Shown piece by piece: positions 1 through 7,025 of a stretch of 64,000 nt of DNA. Each line of letters opens with the position of its first letter. Position 1 is the stretch's first letter. Source of the stretch: Polynucleobacter meluiroseus (lineage in GTDB: Bacteria; Pseudomonadota; Gammaproteobacteria; Burkholderiales; Burkholderiaceae); the NCBI RefSeq assembly GCF_900205755.1, contig NZ_OANS01000003.1, positions 1-64,000 on the forward strand, in the 5' to 3' direction. Position numbers and translations under genes: made by a program. Below the pieces are notes generated by a model that saw nothing but the letters and a program-made list of their open reading frames with translations, did not search any database and was not told the DNA's origin.

Positions 1-95
1 TGAGATTGATTAGCTGGTAGCTCAATAGGCATCACTGCCGCATGAATCAAGCTGGCAAATAGACTAAGGCAGAGGGCGACGCAGATCCTTCTCAT
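1..95 (-). CDS. Secreted protein, N-terminal fragment (runs off the window)
   Basis: An ATG at 93-95 on the minus strand opens a frame with no stop through base 1. The 31 visible residues form a typical signal peptide: basic start MRRIC, hydrophobic core VALCLSLFASL, then a cleavage-like HAA. The mature protein is outside the window, so its function cannot be given. The gene belongs to whatever lies left of the repeat module at 124-215, possibly a further cargo unit of the tRNA-Phe array. Confidence 0.6.
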   Translation of the reverse strand, partial: MRRICVALCLSLFASLIHAAVMPIELPANQS

Positions 96-123
96 GATTC
101 AATTTTATGCTCATTATGGTTTT

Positions 124-215
124 GTCGTTTTAAACGACGCGCCAAGCACTGACCTTAGATAAGCATCGCTTAAATCGACGCAAGGATGTCTAATTGGCAC
201 GTCCTTTTAAAGGGC
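124..215. repeat. Cargo-unit right-end module (palindromes GTCGTTTTAAACGAC and GTCCTTTTAAAGGGC)
   Basis: This is the first of four copies of a composite module: a 15-bp palindrome (124-138), a middle part with AGCACTGACC and a GCATCGCTTAAATCGACGC near-palindrome, and a second 15-bp near-palindrome (201-215). Related copies lie at 3549-3661, 7026-7138 and 12897-12999. Each is followed within about 100-170 bp by a tRNA-Phe 3' segment, so I call it a right end. The unit it closes starts outside the window. Confidence 0.75.
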
Positions 216-274
216 ATGTCTATATAGCGATATCCGGCTCTAATGGTGCCTAACCCTGCCAAGCCCCAAAAGAA

Positions 275-297
275 AATAGCCCAACAAGTGGGCTATT
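275..297 (-). terminator. Old tRNA-Phe terminator copy
   Basis: On the minus strand an AATAGCCC/GGGCTATT hairpin is followed by TTTTCTTTT. It lies 8 bp beyond the CCA end of the tRNA-Phe 3' half at 306-350. The same hairpin follows tRNA-Phe 3' pieces at 4225-4247, 5072-5094 and, with a stem mismatch, 7267-7288. It is absent behind the intact tRNA at 13101. I infer that it is the ancestral terminator of the tRNA gene. Confidence 0.75.
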
Positions 298-305
298 GAG
301 ATGCT

Positions 306-350
306 TGGTGGCCCGGGGCGGAATCGAACCACCGACACAAGGATTTTCAA
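306..350 (-). repeat. tRNA-Phe 3' half (attachment-site remnant)
   Basis: The 45 bp are identical to the 3' half of the intact tRNA-Phe from the anticodon loop through the T arm and acceptor to CCA. At the anticodon loop the sequence switches to a different one (AAATATCCTCCGATAG), shared with 7341 onward. No 5' half follows, so this is not a functional tRNA. It marks an insertion point in the anticodon loop. Confidence 0.85.
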
Positions 351-642
351 ATATCCTCCGATAGACCGCTTTCGCAAGCATTTCAAGGGCTTGGGTCACC
401 AGTCTCGACTTGTCTAAAAATTGTGCGTCCTTGTGTCGGTCAAATTTGTCTATGGAATCAGAATCTTGCTACGGGCTGTTTCTCTGTGTGTACAGATTGT
501 GTTGCCATATCCTTCCAGTCAACCACCATAGTGTCTATGAATGTCGTTTAAAACGACATCTATCGTTAATTATCGCGGCGACTTTTACTTGGGTTGCTAT
601 ATATGCGTATATACGCATATATAAGATGTCCTTTTAAAGGAC
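351..642. repeat. Cargo-unit left end, copy 1
   Basis: This gene-free stretch (the gap is 96-718) closely matches 7341-7549 up to its palindrome. It holds an inverted copy of part of the tRNA (TCCTTGTGTCGGT, 428-440, against ACCGACACAAGGA at 331-343), the palindrome GTCGTTTAAAACGAC (543-557), a perfect 26-bp AT-rich palindrome centred on 610/611 (598-623), and GTCCTTTTAAAGGAC (628-642). A 75-codon frame at 410-637 crosses these repeats and is not believed. Confidence 0.75.
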
Positions 643-718
643 GTTTCAGTGAGTATCTATTTAATCGACGCTTAGGTTAAGGAATGGCGAGAGCCAACTA
701 CAAAGCTCTCGCATACCT

Positions 719-1249
719 TCAAAGTCCTTTTTTCTCAAACCAGCGAAACATACCAAGGGTAATCAACGCGAATACTACGGCAACAACCCATTGATTAACA
801 CCAATAGTCTCAGGTAAGCCAATCTTTCCTAAGTCGGCCCAAGCAAGCACCGTTGATTTAAAGAATGGATACATTTGGGCATAAATTCCAGCACCAACCA
901 CCATGCCGATGACGCCAAAGATTGCAGTCCAGCGACCTTCACCTACTGCGCCTACTGAGGTACCGGGACAATAGCCCAAGACTGCCCATCCAACACCAAA
1001 CAATGCGCCGCCCACCAAAATACCGCCGACATTCATTGCTTTAAGGCTCAATGTAATAAGCCCCATCTCATGCAAAGCTAAAACACCAAACATACCCACA
1101 ACAATGGCTGAGAGCATGAACTTAAATATGGTCATGTCTTTTAATAGCAATGCACCAACTTGCTTGTCATAGCGTAGAACACGCCCTTTTTGTAATAAGA
1201 AACCAAAGATAACGCCAGTTGCTAATCCTAATAGTTGATCTATAGACAT
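719..1249 (-). CDS. YeeE/YedE-family sulfur transport membrane protein (second half)
   Basis: A 176-residue integral membrane protein with about five hydrophobic segments and the family motif GYCPGTS near residues 97-103. The Cys of this motif is typical of YeeE/YedE (TsuA/PmpB-like) proteins that move thiosulfate or related sulfur species across the inner membrane. It lies 2 bp downstream of a paralogous 184-residue gene (1252-1806). Such split pairs are common and probably act as one transporter. The likely promoter is upstream of 2064, with a perfect FNR-type box. The substrate is inferred from the family. Confidence 0.85.
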   Translation of the reverse strand: MSIDQLLGLATGVIFGFLLQKGRVLRYDKQVGALLLKDMTIFKFMLSAIVVGMFGVLALHEMGLITLSLKAMNVGGILVGGALFGVGWAVLGYCPGTSVGAVGEGRWTAIFGVIGMVVGAGIYAQMYPFFKSTVLAWADLGKIGLPETIGVNQWVVAVVFALITLGMFRWFEKKGL

Positions 1250-1251
1250 GA

Positions 1252-1806
1252 TTAGCTTGCCTTTCTGTACATGAAGTTTGCGACGATGACGCCAAAACCA
1301 AAGAACATGGCTAATGCGACAAAAGAACTTACGGATAACTGCATCATGCCGCTCAGTCCATGTCCACTTGGACAGCCATCAGCTAAGCGAGCGCCAATCA
1401 TTGCCACGATGCCACCAACAAAAGCAAATACAGCACGCTTTGGAACTGAAGAGCCAAAACGTTTTTCCCATAATGGTGGCAAGCTTTCTAACTTAAAACT
1501 GCCATCCATTTTTGAGGGGAGCAATGCGCCGAAGAAGATGCCAATCACCATGAGAAATTGCCAATCAATGACAACCTTTTCTTTTGCGTAATAAACATTT
1601 TGTGTAACGTAGCTAGGGTCTACCACTTGAACTGCTAGACCTGCCGCGCGAACAAAAGTAGTTGATGCTCCTAAGTAGGTGGACTTGCCCATATAAACGG
1701 TAGTCAGATAGACAGAAACAATAGCCAGTACTCCAACTAAGGCTCCTGCCAAATAGGGGCTCCACCCTTTAGAGCTAGATGCTCTAGTTTGTTCTGGATT
1801 GATCAT
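1252..1806 (-). CDS. YeeE/YedE-family sulfur transport membrane protein (first half)
   Basis: A 184-residue membrane protein with a hydrophobic N-terminal helix (about 18-40) and further membrane segments. The motif RLADGCPSGHG at about 140-150 is the Cys-containing family signature. It precedes the partner gene at 719-1249 and follows a DUF2892 gene, an arrangement often seen in proteobacterial sulfur uptake or rhodanese-linked clusters. Together the two would form a ten-segment transporter resembling fused YeeE. The exact sulfur compound cannot be told from sequence. Confidence 0.85.
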   Translation of the reverse strand: MINPEQTRASSSKGWSPYLAGALVGVLAIVSVYLTTVYMGKSTYLGASTTFVRAAGLAVQVVDPSYVTQNVYYAKEKVVIDWQFLMVIGIFFGALLPSKMDGSFKLESLPPLWEKRFGSSVPKRAVFAFVGGIVAMIGARLADGCPSGHGLSGMMQLSVSSFVALAMFFGFGVIVANFMYRKAS

Positions 1807-1851
1807 CGTAAATCCTTATTAGTGATTTGCTTTTTAGCTGTTGGCAAAAGA

Positions 1852-2064
1852 TTACTTAGAACAACTACCATTGCCACGGCCAGCGCCACAAGAATTGATT
1901 CCCAAGATTGGATACATTGGGCAGAACTTAAATAAGCCAGTTGCCAAAGGAATAATGCCAATCCAGCCCCATACGCCAACCACATTGCTTGCGGCTAAAC
2001 CAACTAAAACCAGTCCAACAGAGATGCGTAGTACGCGATCGATACGGCCAACATTACATTTCAT
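1852..2064 (-). CDS. DUF2892 family inner-membrane protein
   Basis: A 70-residue protein starting MKCNVGRIDRVLRI, with two membrane helices (about 12-30 and 33-50) and the Cys-containing tail FCPMYPILGINSC that marks DUF2892. Family members travel with YeeE/YedE transporters and rhodaneses, as here, but their function is not established. It is the first gene of the 2064-719 operon. An overlapping frame at 1803-1985 looks like a shadow. Confidence 0.85.
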   Translation of the reverse strand: MKCNVGRIDRVLRISVGLVLVGLAASNVVGVWGWIGIIPLATGLFKFCPMYPILGINSCGAGRGNGSCSK

Positions 2065-2125
2065 ATAACCCCCATTAATTATTATTTTTGCTTTGTTAAG
2101 ACTATGCTCATAAGCACCAAGCCAT

Positions 2126-2139
2126 TTGATCTATATCAA
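2126..2139. promoter_or_regulatory. FNR/Crp-type box TTGATCTATATCAA
   Basis: A perfect match to the FNR/ANR consensus TTGAT-N4-ATCAA, centred about 68 bp upstream of the DUF2892 start. The position suits control of the DUF2892-YeeE-YedE operon. The Crp/FNR-family gene at 2928-3533 is the obvious candidate regulator, because a related palindrome covers its own start region. Confidence 0.65.
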
Positions 2140-2152
2140 TAACTTGTCTGCA

Positions 2153-2196
2153 TTGAGCGGTGTTACCACCCGAAGGTGGCTTCTACCCACGCTCAA
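2153..2196 (-). other. Stable stem-loop behind the Met-rich gene
   Basis: On the minus strand a 7-bp outer stem (TTGAGCG/CGCTCAA) encloses a 5-bp inner stem CCACC/GGTGG capped by TTCG, with unpaired strands between. It starts 6 nt after the stop of the Met-rich gene at 2202. No T-run follows, so it is not a classic intrinsic terminator. It may protect a 3' end or help Rho-dependent termination. Confidence 0.4.
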
Positions 2197-2201
2197 CTGA
2201 T

Positions 2202-2561
2202 TTATCCGCAGTTTCTGCCTGACATCATTTGCGGACCATGTCCTGCAGGCAAAGTAATGCCTTTTTCTTTGGCGCGCTTTTCCATCTCGGTATGTGTAGC
2301 TGTCATGATTGCTTGACGCTCTTCTACTGTCTTGGCGTCAATCATCTTGTCCATCATGGCCAATCTTTCGGCTGGGGTCATCAACTCACGCATAATTTTC
2401 ATGTTGGCGTTTTGCTCCATCATCTGACCTTGCATCATTTGGCCGCGCATCATGCCTGGGCCCATGCCATTACCCATTGGACCTGGCTGAGCATAGGCCA
2501 CAGCCAATCCAAGACCCATGACAGTGGCAACGCTAATTGCAATTTTGTTTACAGTTTTCAT
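2202..2561 (-). CDS. Met-rich periplasmic protein, probable copper binding (Spy/CpxP-like size)
   Basis: A 119-residue protein. I chose ATG 2561 because AGGA lies 8 nt upstream and the product then starts with a clean signal peptide (MKTVNKIAISVATVMG, cleaved after AYA). Residues 30-50 form a Met-Gly tract with repeated MM pairs, a usual copper(I) ligand pattern. The remainder is helical (LMTPAERLAMMDKMI) and recalls Spy/CpxP-type proteins. Its downstream position after an HMA-domain metallochaperone supports copper handling. The family assignment is tentative. Confidence 0.7.
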   Translation of the reverse strand: MKTVNKIAISVATVMGLGLAVAYAQPGPMGNGMGPGMMRGQMMQGQMMEQNANMKIMRELMTPAERLAMMDKMIDAKTVEERQAIMTATHTEMEKRAKEKGITLPAGHGPQMMSGRNCG

Positions 2562-2583
2562 TTTGAATTTCCTATTCATTTAG

Positions 2584-2862
2584 TTAGTTACAGCAACAAC
2601 TTGTGCCACTCTTACAAGAACCACTCTTAGCCTTTGCTTGAGGCGATGCATCAGAACTGATCTTTGCGGGATAACCATCCTCTTCTAATGCCGCAATAAT
2701 CTCTTTTACCTGTTGCGAGATATTGCCTTCAACCTTGACTGCGCCAGAGGCAAGATCTACCTCAACCTTTTGCACCCCAGCAATTGAATTAATGGCTTTT
2801 TCAACATGCTTTACGCAAGCACCACAAGTCATTCCACTTACCGTTAAATTGATTGTTTCCAT
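2584..2862 (-). CDS. Heavy-metal-associated (HMA) domain protein, CopZ-like metallochaperone
   Basis: A 92-residue cytosolic protein. Residues 1-67 form an HMA ferredoxin-like fold with the metal motif GMTCGAC (residues 10-16) and the usual VEKAINSIAGVQKVEVD pattern. The Cys-rich tail (SGSCKSGTSCCCN) adds four possible ligands and is not part of a standard CopZ. AAGGAGG lies just upstream of ATG 2862. Divergent from the Crp-like gene with a shared regulatory gap. Copper is the likeliest metal, but mercury, zinc or others are not excluded. Confidence 0.85.
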   Translation of the reverse strand: METINLTVSGMTCGACVKHVEKAINSIAGVQKVEVDLASGAVKVEGNISQQVKEIIAALEEDGYPAKISSDASPQAKAKSGSCKSGTSCCCN

Positions 2863-2913
2863 ACCAACCTCCTTTGTATGAATTGATTATTCGCTCAATC
2901 ATCCAAAGAGCGT

Positions 2914-2927
2914 ATGATTTAAATCAT
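2914..2927. promoter_or_regulatory. Crp/FNR-like operator ATGATTTAAATCAT
   Basis: A 14-bp perfect palindrome containing TGAT-N4-ATCA, one base per half-site away from the FNR consensus. It directly abuts the chosen start codon (2928) of the Crp-like gene and lies between two divergent genes. The position fits autorepression and control of the HMA gene. Confidence 0.5.
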
Positions 2928-3533
2928 ATGGACATCTATATTCCTGAACTGCTAAAGGAGCTCCTGCCCAAAGGACTATTGGGGCAATGTCATGCCCATC
3001 ACTTTGAAAAAGGTGATTACCTTTTCCATCAGGGCAAAAAACCTGAATACATGTTCTTTATTGTTTCGGGCGAAGCTGTTCTTACGAGAATCAGTAGCCA
3101 TGGAGAGCCCACTACATTACAAAGATGTAAGGGTGGCTTTGTCAGTGAAGCCAGTTTGTTAGTAGATGCTTATCACTGTGATGCTATTGCGACTCACAAT
3201 GGACAAGCGATCACGCTACCCATTAAATCTTTAAGAGAAGCACTCGCCGATAGCAAGTTCTCAATGAAATGGGTGCAGTTGCTTAGCAAAGAGATCATGC
3301 GCCTTCGAACACAATCTGAACGATTGGGGCTCAAAGACATTCGCAGTAAATTAATTCATCTGATTGAGACCGAAGGCAAACAAGGCGTATTGATACTTCA
3401 GTCTGATTTCAAATCCATGGCTTCAGAGATCGGCGTTACGCATGAGGCGTTATATAGGGCTATCGCCACATTAGAAAAAGAAGGTCTACTAGAAAAACAT
3501 CCTGATTCCTTGGAATTGCTAAAGAAAAAATAA
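2928..3533 (+). CDS. Crp/Fnr-family transcription regulator
   Basis: A 201-residue regulator with an N-terminal cyclic-nucleotide-binding-like beta barrel (about 15-120; FHQGKKPEYMFFIVSGEAV) and a C-terminal winged helix (about 145-195; SMASEIGVTHEALYRAIATLEKEGLL). No FNR-type N-terminal Cys cluster is visible, so direct oxygen sensing through an iron-sulfur cluster is unlikely. I chose ATG 2928; the longer TTG start at 2853 would overlap the divergent HMA gene and place the operator inside the coding region. Probably controls the adjacent sulfur/copper genes. Confidence 0.85.
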   Translation: MDIYIPELLKELLPKGLLGQCHAHHFEKGDYLFHQGKKPEYMFFIVSGEAVLTRISSHGEPTTLQRCKGGFVSEASLLVDAYHCDAIATHNGQAITLPIKSLREALADSKFSMKWVQLLSKEIMRLRTQSERLGLKDIRSKLIHLIETEGKQGVLILQSDFKSMASEIGVTHEALYRAIATLEKEGLLEKHPDSLELLKKK

Positions 3534-3548
3534 TACTCAAGAGGTAAT

Positions 3549-3661
3549 GTCGTTTAAAACGACATCTCAAGCACCGACCCTAGATGAGTGTCGCTTAAAT
3601 CGACACTTGACCACTACAGGGATGACAAATCCCCCATTCATAAACTGTCCTTTAAAAGGAC
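3549..3661. repeat. Cargo-unit right-end module, copy 2
   Basis: GTCGTTTAAAACGAC (3549-3563), then AGCACCGACCCTAGATGAG, a GTGTCGCTTAAATCGACAC palindrome and GTCCTTTAAAAGGAC (3647-3661). The following 100 bp, up to the tRNA-Phe 3' piece at 3763, closely resemble the sequence before the intact tRNA (13000-13100), including CTAGAGATTCTATG. It closes the sulfur/copper cargo unit. The gap 3534-3791 holds nothing else. Confidence 0.8.
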
Positions 3662-3762
3662 GCCTCTAGTCAAGAGGGAAGTTGGAAGAGCTTGGGAAAT
3701 GGTGCCAAACCGCGGCCAACACTAGAGATTCTATGCGCCACATCTCGTGTTTGGAGAATTCT

Positions 3763-3784
3763 TGGTGGCCCGGGGCGGAATCGA
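3763..3784 (-). repeat. tRNA-Phe 3'-end fragment (22 bp)
   Basis: It matches the CCA end, acceptor and part of the T arm of tRNA-Phe, then departs in the T loop with CCAGGG. The fragment at 5103-5124 departs at the same place with the same CCAGGG. This common break differs from the anticodon-loop break at 350 and 7341, which suggests a second recombination point within the tRNA. Confidence 0.75.
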
Positions 3785-3791
3785 CCAGGGC

Positions 3792-4187
3792 TTAGGATAT
3801 CTGGCTCTTAATAAACAGATATGCCATCCACACCATTAGTATCCAAATAACAGCAACGATCAAAAAGCCTAAGTTACTCTTGGGTTTGGATTGATTTTGT
3901 ATAAGCCATTGATCAGCTCGAATTCTAGACTCTTGAAGGATAAAGTTTGGTATTAGTCTGACAGCCAGCCAAATCAAAATTGGCAACAAAAGTAAGTCGT
4001 CAACAAAGCCCAATATGGGAATAAAGTCAGGAATCAGATCAATTGGACTCAAGGCATACGCAACGATAAAAATACAAATAGCTTTGGGTGCCCATGGAGT
4101 ATTGGGATTCTTGGTAGCAAACCAAAGCATCAATACATCCTGCTTTAGCAGTTGAGCCCAGTTCTTGAGTTTTTCTATCAAAGCCAT
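3792..4187 (-). CDS. DUF1232 (YkvA-family) membrane protein
   Basis: A 131-residue protein from ATG 4187; an upstream TTG at 4220 is less likely. The centre holds the DUF1232 signature: AYALSPIDLIPDFIPILGF followed by VDDLLLLPILIWLAVRLIP. A further hydrophobic segment lies at the C-terminus (FLIVAVIWILMVWMAYLFI). The family is widespread in bacteria and has no settled function. The gene is alone in a 0.5-kb unit between two tRNA-Phe 3' fragments (3763 and 4256) and looks like a single-gene cassette. Confidence 0.85.
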   Translation of the reverse strand: MALIEKLKNWAQLLKQDVLMLWFATKNPNTPWAPKAICIFIVAYALSPIDLIPDFIPILGFVDDLLLLPILIWLAVRLIPNFILQESRIRADQWLIQNQSKPKSNLGFLIVAVIWILMVWMAYLFIKSQIS

Positions 4188-4224
4188 TTGATAATGATAT
4201 CCACCCCAAATAACTATCAAAGAA

Positions 4225-4247
4225 AATAGCCCAACAAGTGGGCTATT
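4225..4247 (-). terminator. Old tRNA-Phe terminator copy
   Basis: An exact copy of the AATAGCCC/GGGCTATT hairpin with its T-rich tail on the minus strand. It sits 8 bp from the tRNA-Phe 3' fragment at 4256-4270 and about 35 bp upstream of the DUF1232 start. Confidence 0.7.
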
Positions 4248-4255
4248 GAGATTCT

Positions 4256-4270
4256 TGGTGGCCCGGGGCG
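4256..4270 (-). repeat. tRNA-Phe 3'-end fragment (15 bp)
   Basis: TGGTGGCCCGGGGCG is the CCA end and acceptor strand of tRNA-Phe with the start of the T stem. It then continues into AAGGATTCC. It separates the DUF1232 unit from the methyltransferase unit. Confidence 0.65.
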
Positions 4271-4316
4271 AAGGATTCCTTCTCCGCCCTTAGCAATGCT
4301 TTGCTAATATCAAGCT

Positions 4317-5066
4317 ATGAAACGAATTGACTACGGTATTGATGCTCCCAATCTATTTAGGGGCTTTATCACTGGCTCGCTGATTAGCTTTAGCTTGCTG
4401 GTTATGAGTCGAGCCCTATTTGAGCCCAACCTCATTACATCTATTGTCGATATTCCTTTGGCTGTTATGGCTCTTTATTTAGGCTTTATGGGATGCCTAA
4501 TGTATTGCTATAGCAAATTCGTCAAACTCATAGATGCTCAAAGGTTATTGGGTGTCAGAAATTGGACTGGTAACGAGCAAGTGCTTGATATTGGCTGTGG
4601 CAGAGGTTTGTTCTTGATCAATGCGGCACAAAGACTTTCCACTGGCAAAGCCATAGGAATTGATATTTGGTCTGCCACTGACCAGTCAGATAACTCACAA
4701 GCTCAAACCCTTGATAACTTAGCTTTAGCTAAAGTGACTGCCAAGTGTGAAGTTCAAACAGCGGATATGAGAAATCTTCCCTTTACCAATAATCACTTTG
4801 ATGTCATTACCTCTGGTTGGGTAATTCACAATCTTGAAAAGCTCGAGGATCGCAAAGAGGTTATCCGAGAAATTGTTCGTACATTAAAACCCGGCGGAAT
4901 GATTTTAGTCTCTGATATCGTCAATCAAACTGAGTATGTGGTGCTCTTCAAGGAGTTTGGGCTAATTAACATCACGCTTCATAGAAACCCTATTCGAGAG
5001 GCTTTCTTAAAGGCGGTATCTTTTGGAAGTTTTGGTCCTTTTGGAATATCCGCAACCAAGCCATAA
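4317..5066 (+). CDS. Class I SAM-dependent methyltransferase with two N-terminal membrane helices
   Basis: 249 residues. Two hydrophobic segments (about 17-30 and 42-65) precede a Rossmann-type methyltransferase domain (about 90-215). Motif I is VLDIGCGRGLFL, an acidic residue follows in IGIDIW, and FDVITSGWVIHNL and LKPGGMILVSDIV are motif III/IV-like. This resembles UbiE/Methyltransf_11 enzymes; the substrate is unknown and may be a lipid given the membrane anchor. It is alone in a 0.85-kb unit bounded by tRNA-Phe 3' fragments. Confidence 0.85.
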   Translation: MKRIDYGIDAPNLFRGFITGSLISFSLLVMSRALFEPNLITSIVDIPLAVMALYLGFMGCLMYCYSKFVKLIDAQRLLGVRNWTGNEQVLDIGCGRGLFLINAAQRLSTGKAIGIDIWSATDQSDNSQAQTLDNLALAKVTAKCEVQTADMRNLPFTNNHFDVITSGWVIHNLEKLEDRKEVIREIVRTLKPGGMILVSDIVNQTEYVVLFKEFGLINITLHRNPIREAFLKAVSFGSFGPFGISATKP

Positions 5067-5071
5067 AAGAA

Positions 5072-5094
5072 AATAGCCCTACAAGTGGGCTATT
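5072..5094 (-). terminator. Old tRNA-Phe terminator copy
   Basis: The same hairpin with one loop change (AATAGCCCTACAAGTGGGCTATT). It lies just after the methyltransferase stop and 8 bp before the tRNA-Phe fragment at 5103. Confidence 0.7.
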
Positions 5095-5102
5095 GAGATT
5101 CT

Positions 5103-5124
5103 TGGTGGCCCAGGGCGGAATCGA
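5103..5124 (-). repeat. tRNA-Phe 3'-end fragment (22 bp, one mismatch)
   Basis: It matches the tRNA-Phe acceptor and T arm with CCCAGGGC in place of CCCGGGGC. It ends at the same T-loop position as the fragment at 3763 and is followed by the same CCAGGG. Confidence 0.7.
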
Positions 5125-5177
5125 CCAGGGGCCTAGGTTGTCGACTCATACTTAAGGATAATCACTTAAGCGCTTAT

Positions 5178-6494
5178 TCAATGGGCAATTTGATCAAAAT
5201 CATTGTTAAGTGCATCCTCTAATGAGCCCGAGAATAAATTGGTATGGCTTTTCTTAAACTCAGCTCCCTTGTTTAATAAAGCTTGCTTTTCAACTTTGGA
5301 ATTATTTGCAACTGGGGCTCCAAATTTCGCTAACTCATGATTAAGCTCATAAGCTTTGAGTAATGCCTGATTAGCTTCTTCTAGTTTATCTTCTTTAGTT
5401 AATACTTCTGCCAATATCACAAAAGTGGCAGAGTCATTTGGAAAGGCGGTTACACCTTGATGTAACACTACATCAGCATCAGAGATTCTTCCCAAATTAT
5501 TCAAATAGTCAGCCACTTTTACGTAAATAATCGGAGATGTGGGATGTAACGAAATAGCCTTCCTATAGCTTGACTGAGTTTGTTCTTTATTGCCGGACCC
5601 AGCATAGGCATCGCCCAAATTGATGTAAGACTGCCAACGCTCTGGATAAAATTCGGCCTCTTTTTTTGCAACCTCTAAAGCATCGCTAAATTTTTTCTGA
5701 TTCAAATACAGCTGTACTTGTAAAGCTAATGCCGATGGAAACTTAGGATCAAGTTTTAATGCGGCGGACAAATCTTCCTGTGCTAATTTTAATTTACCCT
5801 GACGCATATATATATGAGCCCTTCCAGACAAAGCATAGGCATCATCCGAGCTGTCGTTATCCTGCAAAACTCGATCAATCATTGCAAGGGCTTTTTGATC
5901 TTGTTTATGATTTCTCAAGTAGGTTGCCGCCACTGCCGGATCTTTAGATTCAACGATGTTGAGTGCAATTAATTGAATCAGGTCTTTAGTCGGCATATCT
6001 ACATTAAGATCTACAAGAATCTTATCTTCAGGCATTTGCCGAATCTTGACCCCATAAATTGTTTTCCCGCCCTCATTAATTGCGGTAATTTCCCCCGTCA
6101 TCTTTTCATGCTTGATGCCAAACATATCTTGAATGAAGGTCTTTATAGACTTGACATCTAATGATCCTGCAACGGGCATTGAATCAAGCTTGATCAACTC
6201 ATCACCAGGTTGATGGGCGTTAAACTTTTTATTATGTTTTGTACTGGTTACATTTATCAAAGCAATTTCATCCAAAACTCGCTTAGTGACCACCTCAGGA
6301 GTGTAGCCAGCCGACTCAAGACTACTGGGGACTTTAATTGGCTCTAAAAGAGTATTGTTCCAACTAAAGGCAGCAATAAACAAGGCACCAATAAGCAAAA
6401 GTGTAATGATTGAAACAATTGCAACCACACCGCTTTTGATACATTCAAATGCTTTTGTGATCTCATCAACTTTGGATAAAACTTTATTTTCCAT
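5178..6494 (-). CDS. Membrane-anchored TPR protein of unknown function
   Basis: 438 residues with one N-terminal membrane helix (about 22-45), so the bulk is probably periplasmic. Residues 60-175 are an unassigned mixed region. About 195-395 hold TPR units (DDAYALSGRAHIYMRQGKL, LAQEDLSAALKLDPKFPSA, QSYINLGDAYAGSGNKEQT, YRKAISLHP). TPR arrays mediate protein contacts; no enzyme motif is visible. It is preceded by the terminator hairpin of the next gene (6548-6585). It lies in the third sub-unit of the cargo stack. Confidence 0.8.
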   Translation of the reverse strand: MENKVLSKVDEITKAFECIKSGVVAIVSIITLLLIGALFIAAFSWNNTLLEPIKVPSSLESAGYTPEVVTKRVLDEIALINVTSTKHNKKFNAHQPGDELIKLDSMPVAGSLDVKSIKTFIQDMFGIKHEKMTGEITAINEGGKTIYGVKIRQMPEDKILVDLNVDMPTKDLIQLIALNIVESKDPAVAATYLRNHKQDQKALAMIDRVLQDNDSSDDAYALSGRAHIYMRQGKLKLAQEDLSAALKLDPKFPSALALQVQLYLNQKKFSDALEVAKKEAEFYPERWQSYINLGDAYAGSGNKEQTQSSYRKAISLHPTSPIIYVKVADYLNNLGRISDADVVLHQGVTAFPNDSATFVILAEVLTKEDKLEEANQALLKAYELNHELAKFGAPVANNSKVEKQALLNKGAEFKKSHTNLFSGSLEDALNNDFDQIAH

Positions 6495-6547
6495 TAGATT
6501 CTCAATATGTATTTCAAATATTCTTTATATCAGTTTCATATGACAAA

Positions 6548-6585
6548 ACCCCCTTGGTTGGACATAGCGTCCAACTTTTGGGGGT
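6548..6585 (-). terminator. Intrinsic terminator of the small secreted-protein gene
   Basis: The minus strand reads a GC-rich hairpin (CCCCC with an inner TTGGAC/GTCCAA stem and GGGGG) followed by TTTTG, 35 bp after the stop of the gene at 6620. Confidence 0.7.
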
Positions 6586-6619
6586 CAGTTCAGAAGGTGG
6601 TCTATTTTTTAAAAAAGTA

Positions 6620-6931
6620 CTAATAAACTACTCTTTGCCATCCACTAGGACAGGCTTGAGTTTGGGGATAGTACAAGCCATTTTCTGGACAGTAGGCTGC
6701 AGTCTGTTGTTGTGGGTAATAGTAGGCAGCAGGAGGGCCGTAATAAACGGGAGCTGGTCTGTAATAGGCGTTCGCCACTACTGCTCCCGCAACAGCACCC
6801 ACCGCAAATGGTGCCCATCCACCTCCATGCCAACCACCGCCATAGCCACCTCGCCAACCATGGGCACTGGCGCTAGAAGCTAAGCTCAATAAAGTGACTG
6901 CAGTTACTAGGGAAACAAGAATCTTTTTCAT
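6620..6931 (-). CDS. Small secreted Gly/Tyr/Pro-rich protein
   Basis: 103 residues. A signal peptide (MKKILVSLVTAVTLLSLASS, cleaved near ASA) is followed by a Gly-His-Trp-rich stretch, a short hydrophobic segment APFAVGAVAGAVVANAYY, a Pro-Tyr-rich linker, and a C-terminal motif with two Cys (AAYCPENGLYYPQTQACPSG). Such proteins are frequent in Burkholderiales and are often called hypothetical. An envelope role is likely but unproven. The start has GGGAGGTC upstream. Confidence 0.75.
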   Translation of the reverse strand: MKKILVSLVTAVTLLSLASSASAHGWRGGYGGGWHGGGWAPFAVGAVAGAVVANAYYRPAPVYYGPPAAYYYPQQQTAAYCPENGLYYPQTQACPSGWQRVVY

Positions 6932-7025
6932 TTTGACCTCCCAGTTATGAAAAGAGGTTATTTCACCTCTTGGTTCATTAACGTTTCACAAAAAGAGCGG
7001 GTTGACTTGATAAGGTGATTAAATT

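Noticed and set aside
306..410. Possible intact second tRNA-Phe
   Set aside because: Only the 3' half is tRNA; the other side of the anticodon loop does not form an acceptor or D arm. The same holds at 7297.
410..637. 75-codon open frame on the plus strand
   Set aside because: It runs through the left-end repeats and two palindromes. The similar repeat at 7380-7570 does not keep a frame, and the composition is not protein-like.
1271..1591. 106-codon plus-strand frame opposite the YeeE gene
   Set aside because: It is antisense to a clear membrane-protein gene and has no recognisable features.
1803..1985. 60-codon open frame overlapping the DUF2892 gene
   Set aside because: The other frame (1852-2064) has the DUF2892 signature over the same DNA, so this is a shadow.
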